Source: Dinoroseobacter sp013215265
GTDB taxonomy: Bacteria; Pseudomonadota; Alphaproteobacteria; Rhodobacterales; Rhodobacteraceae
Length of the DNA: 64,000 nt
NCBI GenBank assembly: GCA_963691755.1
Contig: OY829366.1
Span: 3,162,001 to 3,226,000 of the forward strand
Direction of reading: 5' to 3'
Below are positions 25,617 to 33,288 of the stretch, one piece after another. Below the pieces are notes generated by a model, which saw only the letters and a program-made list of their open reading frames with translations, was not told the DNA's origin and ran no database searches. The position numbers and the translations under genes were made by a program. Within the stretch, counting starts at the first letter, position 1, and the number at the start of each line of letters is the position of its first letter.

Positions 25617-26561
25617 CTACCCGCCAGCCTCTTCCAGCCGATCTGTTGCCGGGGCGGGACGGGGTGAGAGCGCGCTGATCCGATCATGAAGTTCATCTGA
25701 GAGTTCCAATTGGCCAGCTGCCAAAGATGGCTCCAACTGGCGCACGTCGCGCGCACTGATGATCGGGGCGGAGACCGACGGGTGCGACCTGGCCCAGGCC
25801 ACGGCAAGGGTTGCAGGATCTATTCCAACCTCGCGCCCCAACTCTGCCAGCGCATTGGCCGTCTCAAACATCCACGACTGGCCGTAGCGTGCGGCGTAGC
25901 GCTGGTCCTCGACCAACCGCCCATCCCCGCCCGCGCGGTACTTGCCTGTCAGAAGCCCTCCGCCCAAGGGGGAATAAGCAGCAACTTTGAGCCCCTCCGA
26001 CAGGGCCATCGGAAAAAGTTCAACCTCGGCCTGACGTTTGACCAGCGAGTACATGGGCTGAAGGATGTCGATCGCCGTACCCAGAGATTGCGCGACGGTT
26101 TGGGCCTTCATCACTTGCCACGCTGCAAAATTTGACACACCGATCTGTCTGATCTGGCCGTCTGATTGCAGTCTTGCCAAGGTCTCGAACGTTTCTTCGA
26201 GTGCGGTCTCAGCATCCCAGCGATGCAGGTAAAGGATATCGATGACATCAAACCCCAGACGCCTGCGGCTTTCGTCGAACTGGCGCAACAGGTTTTGTCG
26301 GCCACTGCCCCCGATGTACCCGGCCTTGGTTGCAATGATCAGATCATCGCGCGCAGATCTGGCGAACTCTCCCAGCCATGTCTCAGAAGTGCCGTCGGTG
26401 TAAGCATTGGCCGTGTCGAAGAAATTTAAGCCTGCATTGCGGCACGTCCCAAACATCGCAAGGCTTTCGCTATGGTTTGCGGTTCCCCCAAATTGCATAC
26501 AGCCAAAGCATATGTCTGAGGCGGCATGACCGGAGAGTGATTGCAGTTCAGCCTTTGGCAA
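25617..26561 (-). CDS. Aldo/keto reductase
   Basis: The 314-residue TIM-barrel oxidoreductase has the catalytic Asp and Tyr in FFDTANAYTDG, the lysine in LIIATKAG, and the histidine in ILYLHRWD, followed by IGVSNFAAWQ and SPLGGGLLTGKY. It starts at TTG with AAGGA upstream; no earlier start is credible. It resembles NADPH-dependent reductases of the YajO/PdxI-like group. It stands alone and converges on the DUF1045 gene. Its physiological substrate is unknown. Confidence 0.9.
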   Translation of the reverse strand: MPKAELQSLSGHAASDICFGCMQFGGTANHSESLAMFGTCRNAGLNFFDTANAYTDGTSETWLGEFARSARDDLIIATKAGYIGGSGRQNLLRQFDESRRRLGFDVIDILYLHRWDAETALEETFETLARLQSDGQIRQIGVSNFAAWQVMKAQTVAQSLGTAIDILQPMYSLVKRQAEVELFPMALSEGLKVAAYSPLGGGLLTGKYRAGGDGRLVEDQRYAARYGQSWMFETANALAELGREVGIDPATLAVAWARSHPSVSAPIISARDVRQLEPSLAAGQLELSDELHDRISALSPRPAPATDRLEEAGG

Positions 26562-26650
26562 GGTGCGTTCCTTCGGGTTTTGCTATGCATTGGCGAGATA
26601 CGGCGATGCGTCACGAGATCAAAACAATTCGTGCGCAGATGAAAGAAAAA

Positions 26651-26705
26651 ACAGGTCGCCTGTTCAGAAAAATTTGAAAAAACATGAGGCGCATTGCCTC
26701 CTTTT
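26651..26705 (+). other. Two small hairpins upstream of the NTF2-like gene
   Basis: In the 262-bp gap 26562-26823, ACAGG-TCG-CCTGT (26651-26663) is followed by GAGGC-GCATT-GCCTC (26686-26700) and then CTTTT. The second could terminate a short plus-strand transcript, so a small RNA is possible. No further support is visible. Confidence 0.3.
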
Positions 26706-26823
26706 GATGTTCAGGACCTTGCAAATCGCCCGCATTCCAACGCATTCCTCCCGCCATCCAGACACCTGACCTCTTCGGCCATGACCGCCAGACGAGGCGC
26801 TACATCAAGAGGACCGCTCTTCC

Positions 26824-27285
26824 ATGTCCGAACGCACTTACGAACCGATGACCAAAGAAGACGTCACCGCCGCCCAAAACGCCTGGGTGAAGTACGTCAC
26901 GGAGCAGGATGTTGAAAACCTGCTGGGTCTTTATGACTTTGGCACACCTGATGCGCCTTTGCTGTTCAAGCCGACCCTTACGGATGTCATTCGCATCGAT
27001 CGTGATGGCGCAAAATCCTATTTCATCGGTGGGAACCCAAGCTATCCCAACGATCATGGCTTTCTCGCGAATGGCTGGACGCAAATCGAATTTGAAAGTG
27101 CTGCCGGTCCTGTTCTGAATGCCGGAGGGCTGGGCTACACCGATATGGGTCAGTACACCTTCGTCAACGGTGAAGGAAACGCGACCAAAGCGGATTACAC
27201 GTTCTCGTATCACAAACTGAACGGGAAGGTTCTGATCTCGCTGCACCACTCGTCTGTGACCTGGCAGCCACCAGTTTCAGAGTAG
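26824..27285 (+). CDS. NTF2-like (CaMKII-association-type) protein
   Basis: The 153-residue protein has the small alpha+beta NTF2/SnoaL-like fold pattern: an N-terminal helix with AAQNAWVKYVTEQDVENLLGLYD, then alternating strands ending in YTFSYHKLNGKVLISLHHSSVTW. There is no signal peptide. Such proteins can be small-molecule enzymes or association domains, and no catalytic residues can be assigned with confidence. It stands about 70 bp upstream of the sterol-desaturase-family gene on the same strand. Confidence 0.75.
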   Translation: MSERTYEPMTKEDVTAAQNAWVKYVTEQDVENLLGLYDFGTPDAPLLFKPTLTDVIRIDRDGAKSYFIGGNPSYPNDHGFLANGWTQIEFESAAGPVLNAGGLGYTDMGQYTFVNGEGNATKADYTFSYHKLNGKVLISLHHSSVTWQPPVSE

Positions 27286-27358
27286 TCCGCGCCAAACACG
27301 CGTTTGATCACGCTGCGTGCCCTCGACAGGCGCGCAGGTTTCCCGGTAGCGTCTGTCC

Positions 27359-28330
27359 ATGAGCCGTAAGGAATGGAACCACACACCCGACGCGTTGCCG
27401 CTGACAACAAACCCGCTTTATCAGTGGCCTCCGAACCTTCCGGGGGCTGTCAGATGGTATTGGGACAGCTGGCTGCCGATTTCGGTCAATCTTTGCATCG
27501 TCGGATTGGCGACGCTGTGCTATTTCTACGCAAGCCCAACGCTGGATCAGGCGGCCAGCCCGGGTCTCTGGATCGCAGAGATCCTGTTGCGCAACCTGAT
27601 CATCGTGACGGTTCTGGCGCAGTCCTTGCACCTGATTTTTCATCGCACTGCGTTGCAGGGTATGGATCATAAATATGATCCCCGCCCGTTCCCGCGATCC
27701 GGACGGATGTTCACGTTTGGGGACCAGTATTGGGACAATGTGTTCTGGACACTGGCGTCCGGCGTTACGATCTGGTCGGCCTATGAGGCGCTGGTCTGGT
27801 GGTCGATGGCCAACGGATACGCTTCGGTTTGGCTATGGTCGGATGGATGGGTCTGGTTTCTTGCGATCTTTTTCCTGATCCCGGTCTGGGAAAGCTTCTA
27901 TTTCTACTGGATCCACAGACTGCTGCATTCCGACCTGCTCTATCGGTTTCATGCGCTGCACCATCGCAACACTGATGTCGGCCCGTGGTCGGGGCTGTCG
28001 ATGCACCCGGTGGAGCATGTGTTCTATTTTGGCACAGCCCTGATCCACTTTGTCGTGCCGACCCACCCTGTGCACCTGATATGCCACCTGATGTTTTACG
28101 GGCTTTATGCAATCACCACCCATACCGGCTTTGAGGGGTTCTGGGTGGCGGGGCGCAAGCGGCTGCATCTGGGCAACTTCCATCACCAGATGCATCACCG
28201 GTATTTCGAGGTGAACTATGGCACGCTGGAAGTGCCGTGGGACAAAGCCTTTGGTACATTTCATGATGGCACCGAGGCCGCCAAAGACCAGATGAAGGCG
28301 CGGCTGGCTGCCCGGCGGCGCACGCCCTGA
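27359..28330 (+). CDS. Sterol desaturase / fatty acid hydroxylase family protein
   Basis: The 323-residue membrane-bound di-iron enzyme shows the family's histidine boxes in order: WIHRLLH (HxxxH), FHALHHRN (HxxHH), and FHHQMHHRYF. Four or more hydrophobic segments surround them. Family members hydroxylate or desaturate lipids or sterols using oxygen. The ATG follows the NTF2-like gene by about 70 bp. The substrate is unknown, and a membrane-lipid role is likely. Confidence 0.92.
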   Translation: MSRKEWNHTPDALPLTTNPLYQWPPNLPGAVRWYWDSWLPISVNLCIVGLATLCYFYASPTLDQAASPGLWIAEILLRNLIIVTVLAQSLHLIFHRTALQGMDHKYDPRPFPRSGRMFTFGDQYWDNVFWTLASGVTIWSAYEALVWWSMANGYASVWLWSDGWVWFLAIFFLIPVWESFYFYWIHRLLHSDLLYRFHALHHRNTDVGPWSGLSMHPVEHVFYFGTALIHFVVPTHPVHLICHLMFYGLYAITTHTGFEGFWVAGRKRLHLGNFHHQMHHRYFEVNYGTLEVPWDKAFGTFHDGTEAAKDQMKARLAARRRTP

Positions 28331-28575
28331 CATAAGCCTTTTCGACGTTGTCGACGCCTTGGACGGCGAGATGCGGCACGAGTTATGCCTTGCGCGGGCG
28401 AAATTGTTGGACTACGAGCGCTGCCATGCAAAGCCTGTTCGCCCTCCGACGACCTATCCGACGCCGCGCCTGATCCGCGCGACCGCTTTGCCTTGCCCGG
28501 ATTGGGCACCCTTCTCTTGACAACATGATCTTTGCGCGCGTTCCTCGCGTGCCTCTTATCCAAAGGATTTTTCCG

Positions 28576-29748
28576 ATGATCCCGTCCCTTCTGCCGACCT
28601 ACAACCGTGCGCCCATGTCTTTCGTCAAAGGCGAAGGCAGCTGGCTGATCGAGGCGGATGGGCGACGCTTTCTGGATCTGGGCGCGGGGATCGCCGTGAA
28701 TGCGTTGGGACATGCCAACCCCAAGCTGGTCGAGGCATTGACTGATCAGGCAAGCGCCCTTTGGCACACATCGAACCTGTACCAGATCCCGGCGCAGCAG
28801 AAACTTGCAGACCTGCTGGTGGACCAGACCTTCGCTGATACCGTGTTCTTCACCAATTCAGGCACCGAAGCCTGCGAACTTGCCGTGAAAATGGCGCGGA
28901 AATACTGGTTCGATAATGGTCAGGAAGACCGCGTGGAGATCATAGCGTTTGAAGGCTCCTTCCACGGTCGGTCGGCTGCGGGCATCGCCGCTGCGGGCTC
29001 GGAAAAGATGACAAAAGGGTTTGGTCCGGTCCTGGGCGGATTTACCCACCTGCCCTTCGGCGATCACGACGCGCTGCGCGCAGCGGTCAGTGACAAGACC
29101 GCGGCCGTGTTGGTGGAGCCCGTGCAGGGCGAGGGTGGGATCCGCCCCTTGCCAGATGCCTGCCTGAAGGGATTGCGTGACTTATGTGACGAGACCGGCG
29201 CGCTTATGATACTGGACGAAGTGCAATGCGGCGCAGGCCGGACCGGAAAACTCTTTGCCTATGAATGGGCAGGGATTTCACCGGATATCATGATGGCCGC
29301 CAAAGGCATTGGCGGAGGCTTCCCGCTTGGCGCGGTTCTTGCGACCGAAGACGCTGCAAGCGGCATGACGGCGGGAACGCATGGGTCGACCTATGGCGGC
29401 AACCCGCTGGGCTGTGCGGTTGGCTACGCTGTTATGGAAACTCTGTCTGACCCAAGTTTTCTGGCAGAGGTCAACCGCAAAGCGGCGCTCTTCCGGCAAG
29501 GTCTGGAAGGGCTCGTGGCGTCACATCCGCAGGTTTTCGAAAGCGTAAGAGGCTCCGGTCTGATGCTGGGGCTGAAATGCGTGGTGGCAAATACGGATAT
29601 TGTCACCGCTGGCTATGCCGAAGACCTGCTGACGGTACCTGCGGCCGATAATGTCGTTCGGTTGCTGCCGCCGCTTACCATCAGTGATGACGAGCTGAAC
29701 GAGGCGTTGGCGCGGCTGGAAAGGGCGGCCAATGCAGTATCGGTTTGA
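28576..29748 (+). CDS. argD: Acetylornithine aminotransferase
   Basis: The 390-residue class III PLP aminotransferase has FTNSGTEACELAVKMARKYW, the DEVQ segment ILDEVQCGAGRTGKLFA and the PLP lysine in MMAAKGIGGGFPLGA. ATG 28576 with AAGG upstream matches the family N-terminus MIPSLLPTYNRAPMSF; an upstream ATG at 28525 gives an unlikely basic extension. It makes N-acetylornithine for arginine synthesis. It overlaps the GNAT gene by 17 bp, and argF follows. Confidence 0.95.
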   Translation: MIPSLLPTYNRAPMSFVKGEGSWLIEADGRRFLDLGAGIAVNALGHANPKLVEALTDQASALWHTSNLYQIPAQQKLADLLVDQTFADTVFFTNSGTEACELAVKMARKYWFDNGQEDRVEIIAFEGSFHGRSAAGIAAAGSEKMTKGFGPVLGGFTHLPFGDHDALRAAVSDKTAAVLVEPVQGEGGIRPLPDACLKGLRDLCDETGALMILDEVQCGAGRTGKLFAYEWAGISPDIMMAAKGIGGGFPLGAVLATEDAASGMTAGTHGSTYGGNPLGCAVGYAVMETLSDPSFLAEVNRKAALFRQGLEGLVASHPQVFESVRGSGLMLGLKCVVANTDIVTAGYAEDLLTVPAADNVVRLLPPLTISDDELNEALARLERAANAVSV

Positions 29749-30220
29749 AACGCTGACGCGGGATGATTTCCCGATGATCCATAGCTGGCTGGCGCAACCC
29801 CATATCAGCGGTTGGTGGGGCAGCGGTGCGGTCGAAACCAAGCTGATGGACGAAGACATTGAGAGCGGCAAAACCGATATGCGGATCGTCTGGGACGTCC
29901 CTGCAGATCATCCGTTTGCCTATATCCAGGAATACGACACGCAGACCTTCGATATGCCGCATTATGTCGATCTGCCTGCCGGAGCGCGCGCCATAGACAC
30001 GTTTCTGGGCGATCCCGAATATCTCGGGAAAGGCCATGCCTCTGGCTATCTGCGCCAGCGCGCTCAGCAATTGATCGACGCAGGTGCACCTTGCGTTGTC
30101 GTCGATCCGTCACCTGAGAATGCGCGTGCCGTAGCAGCCTATGCCAAGGCCGGCTTTGAAGGCGACCGTATCGCCCCTTGCGAGGATGGCGATCCGGTGC
30201 GCATCATGCTGTTTCACTGA
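29732..30220 (+). CDS. GNAT acetyltransferase, AAC(6')-like
   Basis: The 162-residue GNAT protein resembles the aminoglycoside 6'-N-acetyltransferase/RimJ-like group. It has HSWLAQPHISGWWG near the start, FLGDPEYLGKGHASGYL as the acetyl-CoA loop, and VVDPSPENARAVAAYAKAGF. It is inserted between argD and argF and overlaps the argD stop by 17 bp. In that position a role linked to amino-acid metabolism or protein N-acetylation is as plausible as drug modification, and sequence alone does not show resistance. Confidence 0.85.
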   Translation: MQYRFETLTRDDFPMIHSWLAQPHISGWWGSGAVETKLMDEDIESGKTDMRIVWDVPADHPFAYIQEYDTQTFDMPHYVDLPAGARAIDTFLGDPEYLGKGHASGYLRQRAQQLIDAGAPCVVVDPSPENARAVAAYAKAGFEGDRIAPCEDGDPVRIMLFH

Positions 30221-30294
30221 TCTCAGGCACCTTTTCCAGTTTAGACTTCTTCCCAATCTCCCAAATTCGGCTCTTGTGCCACAGAAAGCCCGTT

Positions 30295-31200
30295 ATGAAC
30301 CATTTCCTAGACATCCACACCACAAGCCAGGACGCCCTGCGCGAGATCATCGACAATGCCGCCCGGATGAAAGCGGAGCGCGCCGGTAAGCTGAAGGGCA
30401 CGCTGGACAGCGAGCAACCCCTTGCCAATCACATGGTGGCACTGATCTTCGAGAAACCTTCGACGCGGACACGCGTGTCTTTTGACGTTGGCGTGCGCCA
30501 GATGGGGGGCGAGACGATGGTTCTGTCGGGCGCAGACATGCAGCTGGGCCATGGAGAGACAATTGCAGACACCGCACGGGTGCTGTCGCGCTATGTCGAT
30601 CTGATCATGATCCGGACCTTTGAGGAAGCAACGCTGCACGAGATGGCAGAATATGCGGACGTTCCCGTGATCAATGGCCTGACAAACCGCTCGCACCCTT
30701 GCCAGATCATGGCGGATATCCAGACATTCGAAGAACATCGCGGGTCCATCAAAGGCAAAAAAGTGGTGTGGTCTGGCGACGGCAACAACACTTTCGCCAG
30801 CTTTGCCCATGCTGCAAAACAGTTTGAGTTTGATCTGGTATTCACCGGGCCCCCGCCGCTTGATCCAGAGCCTGCGCTGGAGGGGATGTATACAATCGTG
30901 CGGGATCCAAATGAAGCCGTGGCCGGCGCCGATCTCGTTGTGACCGATACCTGGGTGTCGATGCATGATCCACAGTCCGCGCGGGAGCGGCGGCACAATC
31001 AGTTGCGCCCCTATCAGGTGAATGCCGCGTTGATGGCAAACGCCAAAAGCGATGCGCTCTTTATGCATTGTCTGCCCGCACATCGCGATGACGAGGCGAC
31101 GTCTGAAGTGATGGATGGACCAAACTCGGTTATCTTTGATGAAGCCGAAAACCGCCTGCACGCACAAAAGGCCATCATGCGCTGGTGCCTGGGGGTTTGA
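30295..31200 (+). CDS. argF: Ornithine carbamoyltransferase
   Basis: The 301-residue enzyme transfers carbamoyl phosphate to ornithine, giving citrulline. The carbamoyl-phosphate motif EKPSTRTRVSFD (STRTR), the HPCQIMADIQT segment and the ornithine-site FMHCLPAHRDDE are all present. ATG 30295 gives the normal family N-terminus MNHFLDI. It is third in the argD-GNAT-argF group, with a 74-bp gap after the GNAT gene. Confidence 0.96.
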   Translation: MNHFLDIHTTSQDALREIIDNAARMKAERAGKLKGTLDSEQPLANHMVALIFEKPSTRTRVSFDVGVRQMGGETMVLSGADMQLGHGETIADTARVLSRYVDLIMIRTFEEATLHEMAEYADVPVINGLTNRSHPCQIMADIQTFEEHRGSIKGKKVVWSGDGNNTFASFAHAAKQFEFDLVFTGPPPLDPEPALEGMYTIVRDPNEAVAGADLVVTDTWVSMHDPQSARERRHNQLRPYQVNAALMANAKSDALFMHCLPAHRDDEATSEVMDGPNSVIFDEAENRLHAQKAIMRWCLGV

Positions 31201-31295
31201 GCAAATTTTCTGATAATTGCCCACAATAGAGCGTGTTTCTGACGGAATTAACCGCTATATTTGGCACAAATACTGCTTTTGTGTTGGGACCCCTG

Positions 31296-31835
31296 ATGTT
31301 TCGTGCCTTGCTGATCTTCACAACAATGGTGTTCGCTGCGACAGCGTTCGCTGAGGAACCTGCACCAGAGACCGTCGATGACGATCGCGCACCTTATGCA
31401 CCTGACCGGGTCTACCTGACGTTCAGCGCGCGGCATCTGAACATTGACCCGACGAATTTTGGACGTGCGCAATGGAATGAAGCCAATCCAGGCGTCATCC
31501 TGACTTGGGAAGATCGCGGACTGCTTGGGGAAGATTTCAGTCTGGGCGCCGTGATCAACAGTTATGACGACCCTGCCATCTTTGCCAGTATCGGCAAACT
31601 TTGGGACCTCGGCGACAGCGACTGGCGGTTGGGCTATGTCCTGGGCGTCGCAAATTACGGCCAGAACGCGCGCCTGATCGGAAGTCAGATCAGAAGCAGC
31701 GACTGGATCGTGATTGGCGGGGCGCAAATCGAGTATCGCAACCTCTTTTTCCAGTTGCAGCCAGCAGGTACACAGCCCGGTGGCGGCTATGGTGCCGTAT
31801 TGGTGACAGGTCTGACCTTTCCCTTGAGCGGCTGA
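31296..31835 (+). CDS. Hypothetical secreted protein, beta-rich
   Basis: The 179-residue protein has a signal peptide (MFRALLIFTTMVFAATAFA, probable cut before EEPAPE). The mature part consists of short alternating hydrophobic segments such as VYLTFSARHLNI, GVILTWEDRG and FSLGAVINSYDD, and ends in GAVLVTGLTFPL. That pattern suggests an outer-membrane beta-barrel or periplasmic beta-rich protein. ATG 31296 with TGGGA upstream is preferred to 31233. The family was not recognised. Confidence 0.7.
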   Translation: MFRALLIFTTMVFAATAFAEEPAPETVDDDRAPYAPDRVYLTFSARHLNIDPTNFGRAQWNEANPGVILTWEDRGLLGEDFSLGAVINSYDDPAIFASIGKLWDLGDSDWRLGYVLGVANYGQNARLIGSQIRSSDWIVIGGAQIEYRNLFFQLQPAGTQPGGGYGAVLVTGLTFPLSG

Positions 31836-31874
31836 CCCCTTAAGGGAGTGGCCAAACGCAGACGGAGACCCCCC

Positions 31875-33269
31875 TTGGCAGATATTGGATTGATCGGGCT
31901 TGGCACGATGGGCAGCGCATTGGCACTGAACATGGCCGAAAAAGGAAACGACGTGGCGGTCTGGAACCGGACACGGGCACGCACGGATGAGTTTCTGGCA
32001 GAAGCCGGAGTTCTTGCATCGAAGCTGAGCGCGCCTGAAGGCTTGGATGACTTCGTCAACTCTATCAGATCGCCCCGTGCTATTGTCGTCATGGTCAAGG
32101 CAGGCGCACCCGCGCAAGCCGTGATGGACAGCCTGAAGCCTTACCTGGATGCGGGTGATATTCTGATCGACGCCGGGAATGCGGATTTCAACGACACCCG
32201 TTCCACAGAAGCAGCGCTGAAGGCCGAAGGGTTCGACTTCATGGGCATCGGTGTATCAGGCGGCGAAGAGGGCGCGCGACACGGGCCGAGCATCATGGCA
32301 GGTGGCTCCGTTGCTGCCTGGGAGCGCCTCGCGCCGATCCTCAAGTCGATTGCAGCCAAATTCGAAGACCAGCCCTGTGCGGCGCATATCGGGTCTGATG
32401 GTGCAGGCCATTTCGTCAAAACTGTCCATAATGGCATTGAATATGCCGACATGCAGATGATCGCAGAAGTTTACGGACTGATGCGGCACATGAACGGGAT
32501 GTCACCTGCGGGGATTGGGGCACAGTTCGAGGCCTGGAATTCGGGGGCCTTGGCCAGCTATCTTGTTGAAATCACGGGGCAGGTTTTGCAAGCGGACGAT
32601 CCCGAGACGGGCAAGCCGATGGTGGATGTGATCCTCGACAGTGCGGGACAAAAGGGTACCGGACGCTGGACCGTGATTGAAGCCCTGAAGCTGGGACAAT
32701 CTGCGAATGTGATCGAGGCCGCCGTTGGGGCGCGTGGCTGGTCAGCGGCACGTGATCTCCGGGCCTTGGGCGCCGAAATGCTGGGCAGCGATGTCGCTGT
32801 GGCGCCAGTGGATCTGGAAGATCTTGCGGCCGCTCTGCTGAGTGCGCGCATCCTGGCCTACGCGCAAGGCTTTACGCTGATCGGCGCGGCCTCGGACGAA
32901 TTCAACTGGTCTGTTGATCGGGCTGAAGTTGCGGAAATATGGCGTGCGGGGTGCATCATTCGATCGGCGTTGCTGGACACGATTGCTGGCGCCACACGGG
33001 CGGGATTGCCCGGGGATGCGCTCTATCTAGCGGATGGTTTGCGCGAACCCTTGATGGCGGGCTTGCCGGCCCTGCGCCGGATCGTCGGTGCAGCTGTTGC
33101 CGCTGGCTTCCCGGTCCCGGCCTTGTCAGGCGCGGTGGCGTATCTCGATACCATGCGCCAGCCACGGGGTACGGCAGATCTGATCCAGGCCCAACGCGAC
33201 TTCTTTGGGGCGCACGGGTTTGGTCGCGTCGACGCGGAAGGTCAGCATCATGGGCCCTGGGGAAGCTGA
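31875..33269 (+). CDS. gnd: 6-phosphogluconate dehydrogenase (decarboxylating)
   Basis: The 464-residue enzyme oxidises 6-phosphogluconate to ribulose-5-phosphate. The NADP loop GLIGLGTMGSALALN, the substrate motif GVSGGEEGARHGPSIM, and the catalytic lysine in HFVKTVHNGIEYADMQ are clear. TTG 31875 with GGAG 7 bp upstream gives the family N-terminus MADIGLIGLG; GTG 31848 overlaps its own ribosome-binding site and is less likely. It converges on hrpB with a 17-bp gap holding a hairpin. Confidence 0.93.
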   Translation: MADIGLIGLGTMGSALALNMAEKGNDVAVWNRTRARTDEFLAEAGVLASKLSAPEGLDDFVNSIRSPRAIVVMVKAGAPAQAVMDSLKPYLDAGDILIDAGNADFNDTRSTEAALKAEGFDFMGIGVSGGEEGARHGPSIMAGGSVAAWERLAPILKSIAAKFEDQPCAAHIGSDGAGHFVKTVHNGIEYADMQMIAEVYGLMRHMNGMSPAGIGAQFEAWNSGALASYLVEITGQVLQADDPETGKPMVDVILDSAGQKGTGRWTVIEALKLGQSANVIEAAVGARGWSAARDLRALGAEMLGSDVAVAPVDLEDLAAALLSARILAYAQGFTLIGAASDEFNWSVDRAEVAEIWRAGCIIRSALLDTIAGATRAGLPGDALYLADGLREPLMAGLPALRRIVGAAVAAGFPVPALSGAVAYLDTMRQPRGTADLIQAQRDFFGAHGFGRVDAEGQHHGPWGS

Positions 33270-33288
33270 AGACCGCTTCAGACGGTCT
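33270..33288. terminator. Hairpin between gnd and hrpB
   Basis: AGACCG (33270-33275) pairs with CGGTCT (33283-33288) across a seven-base loop. It fills the convergent gap between the two stop codons. The downstream T-run on the plus strand is short (ATTTA), so it is a weak, possibly bidirectional terminator. Confidence 0.45.
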
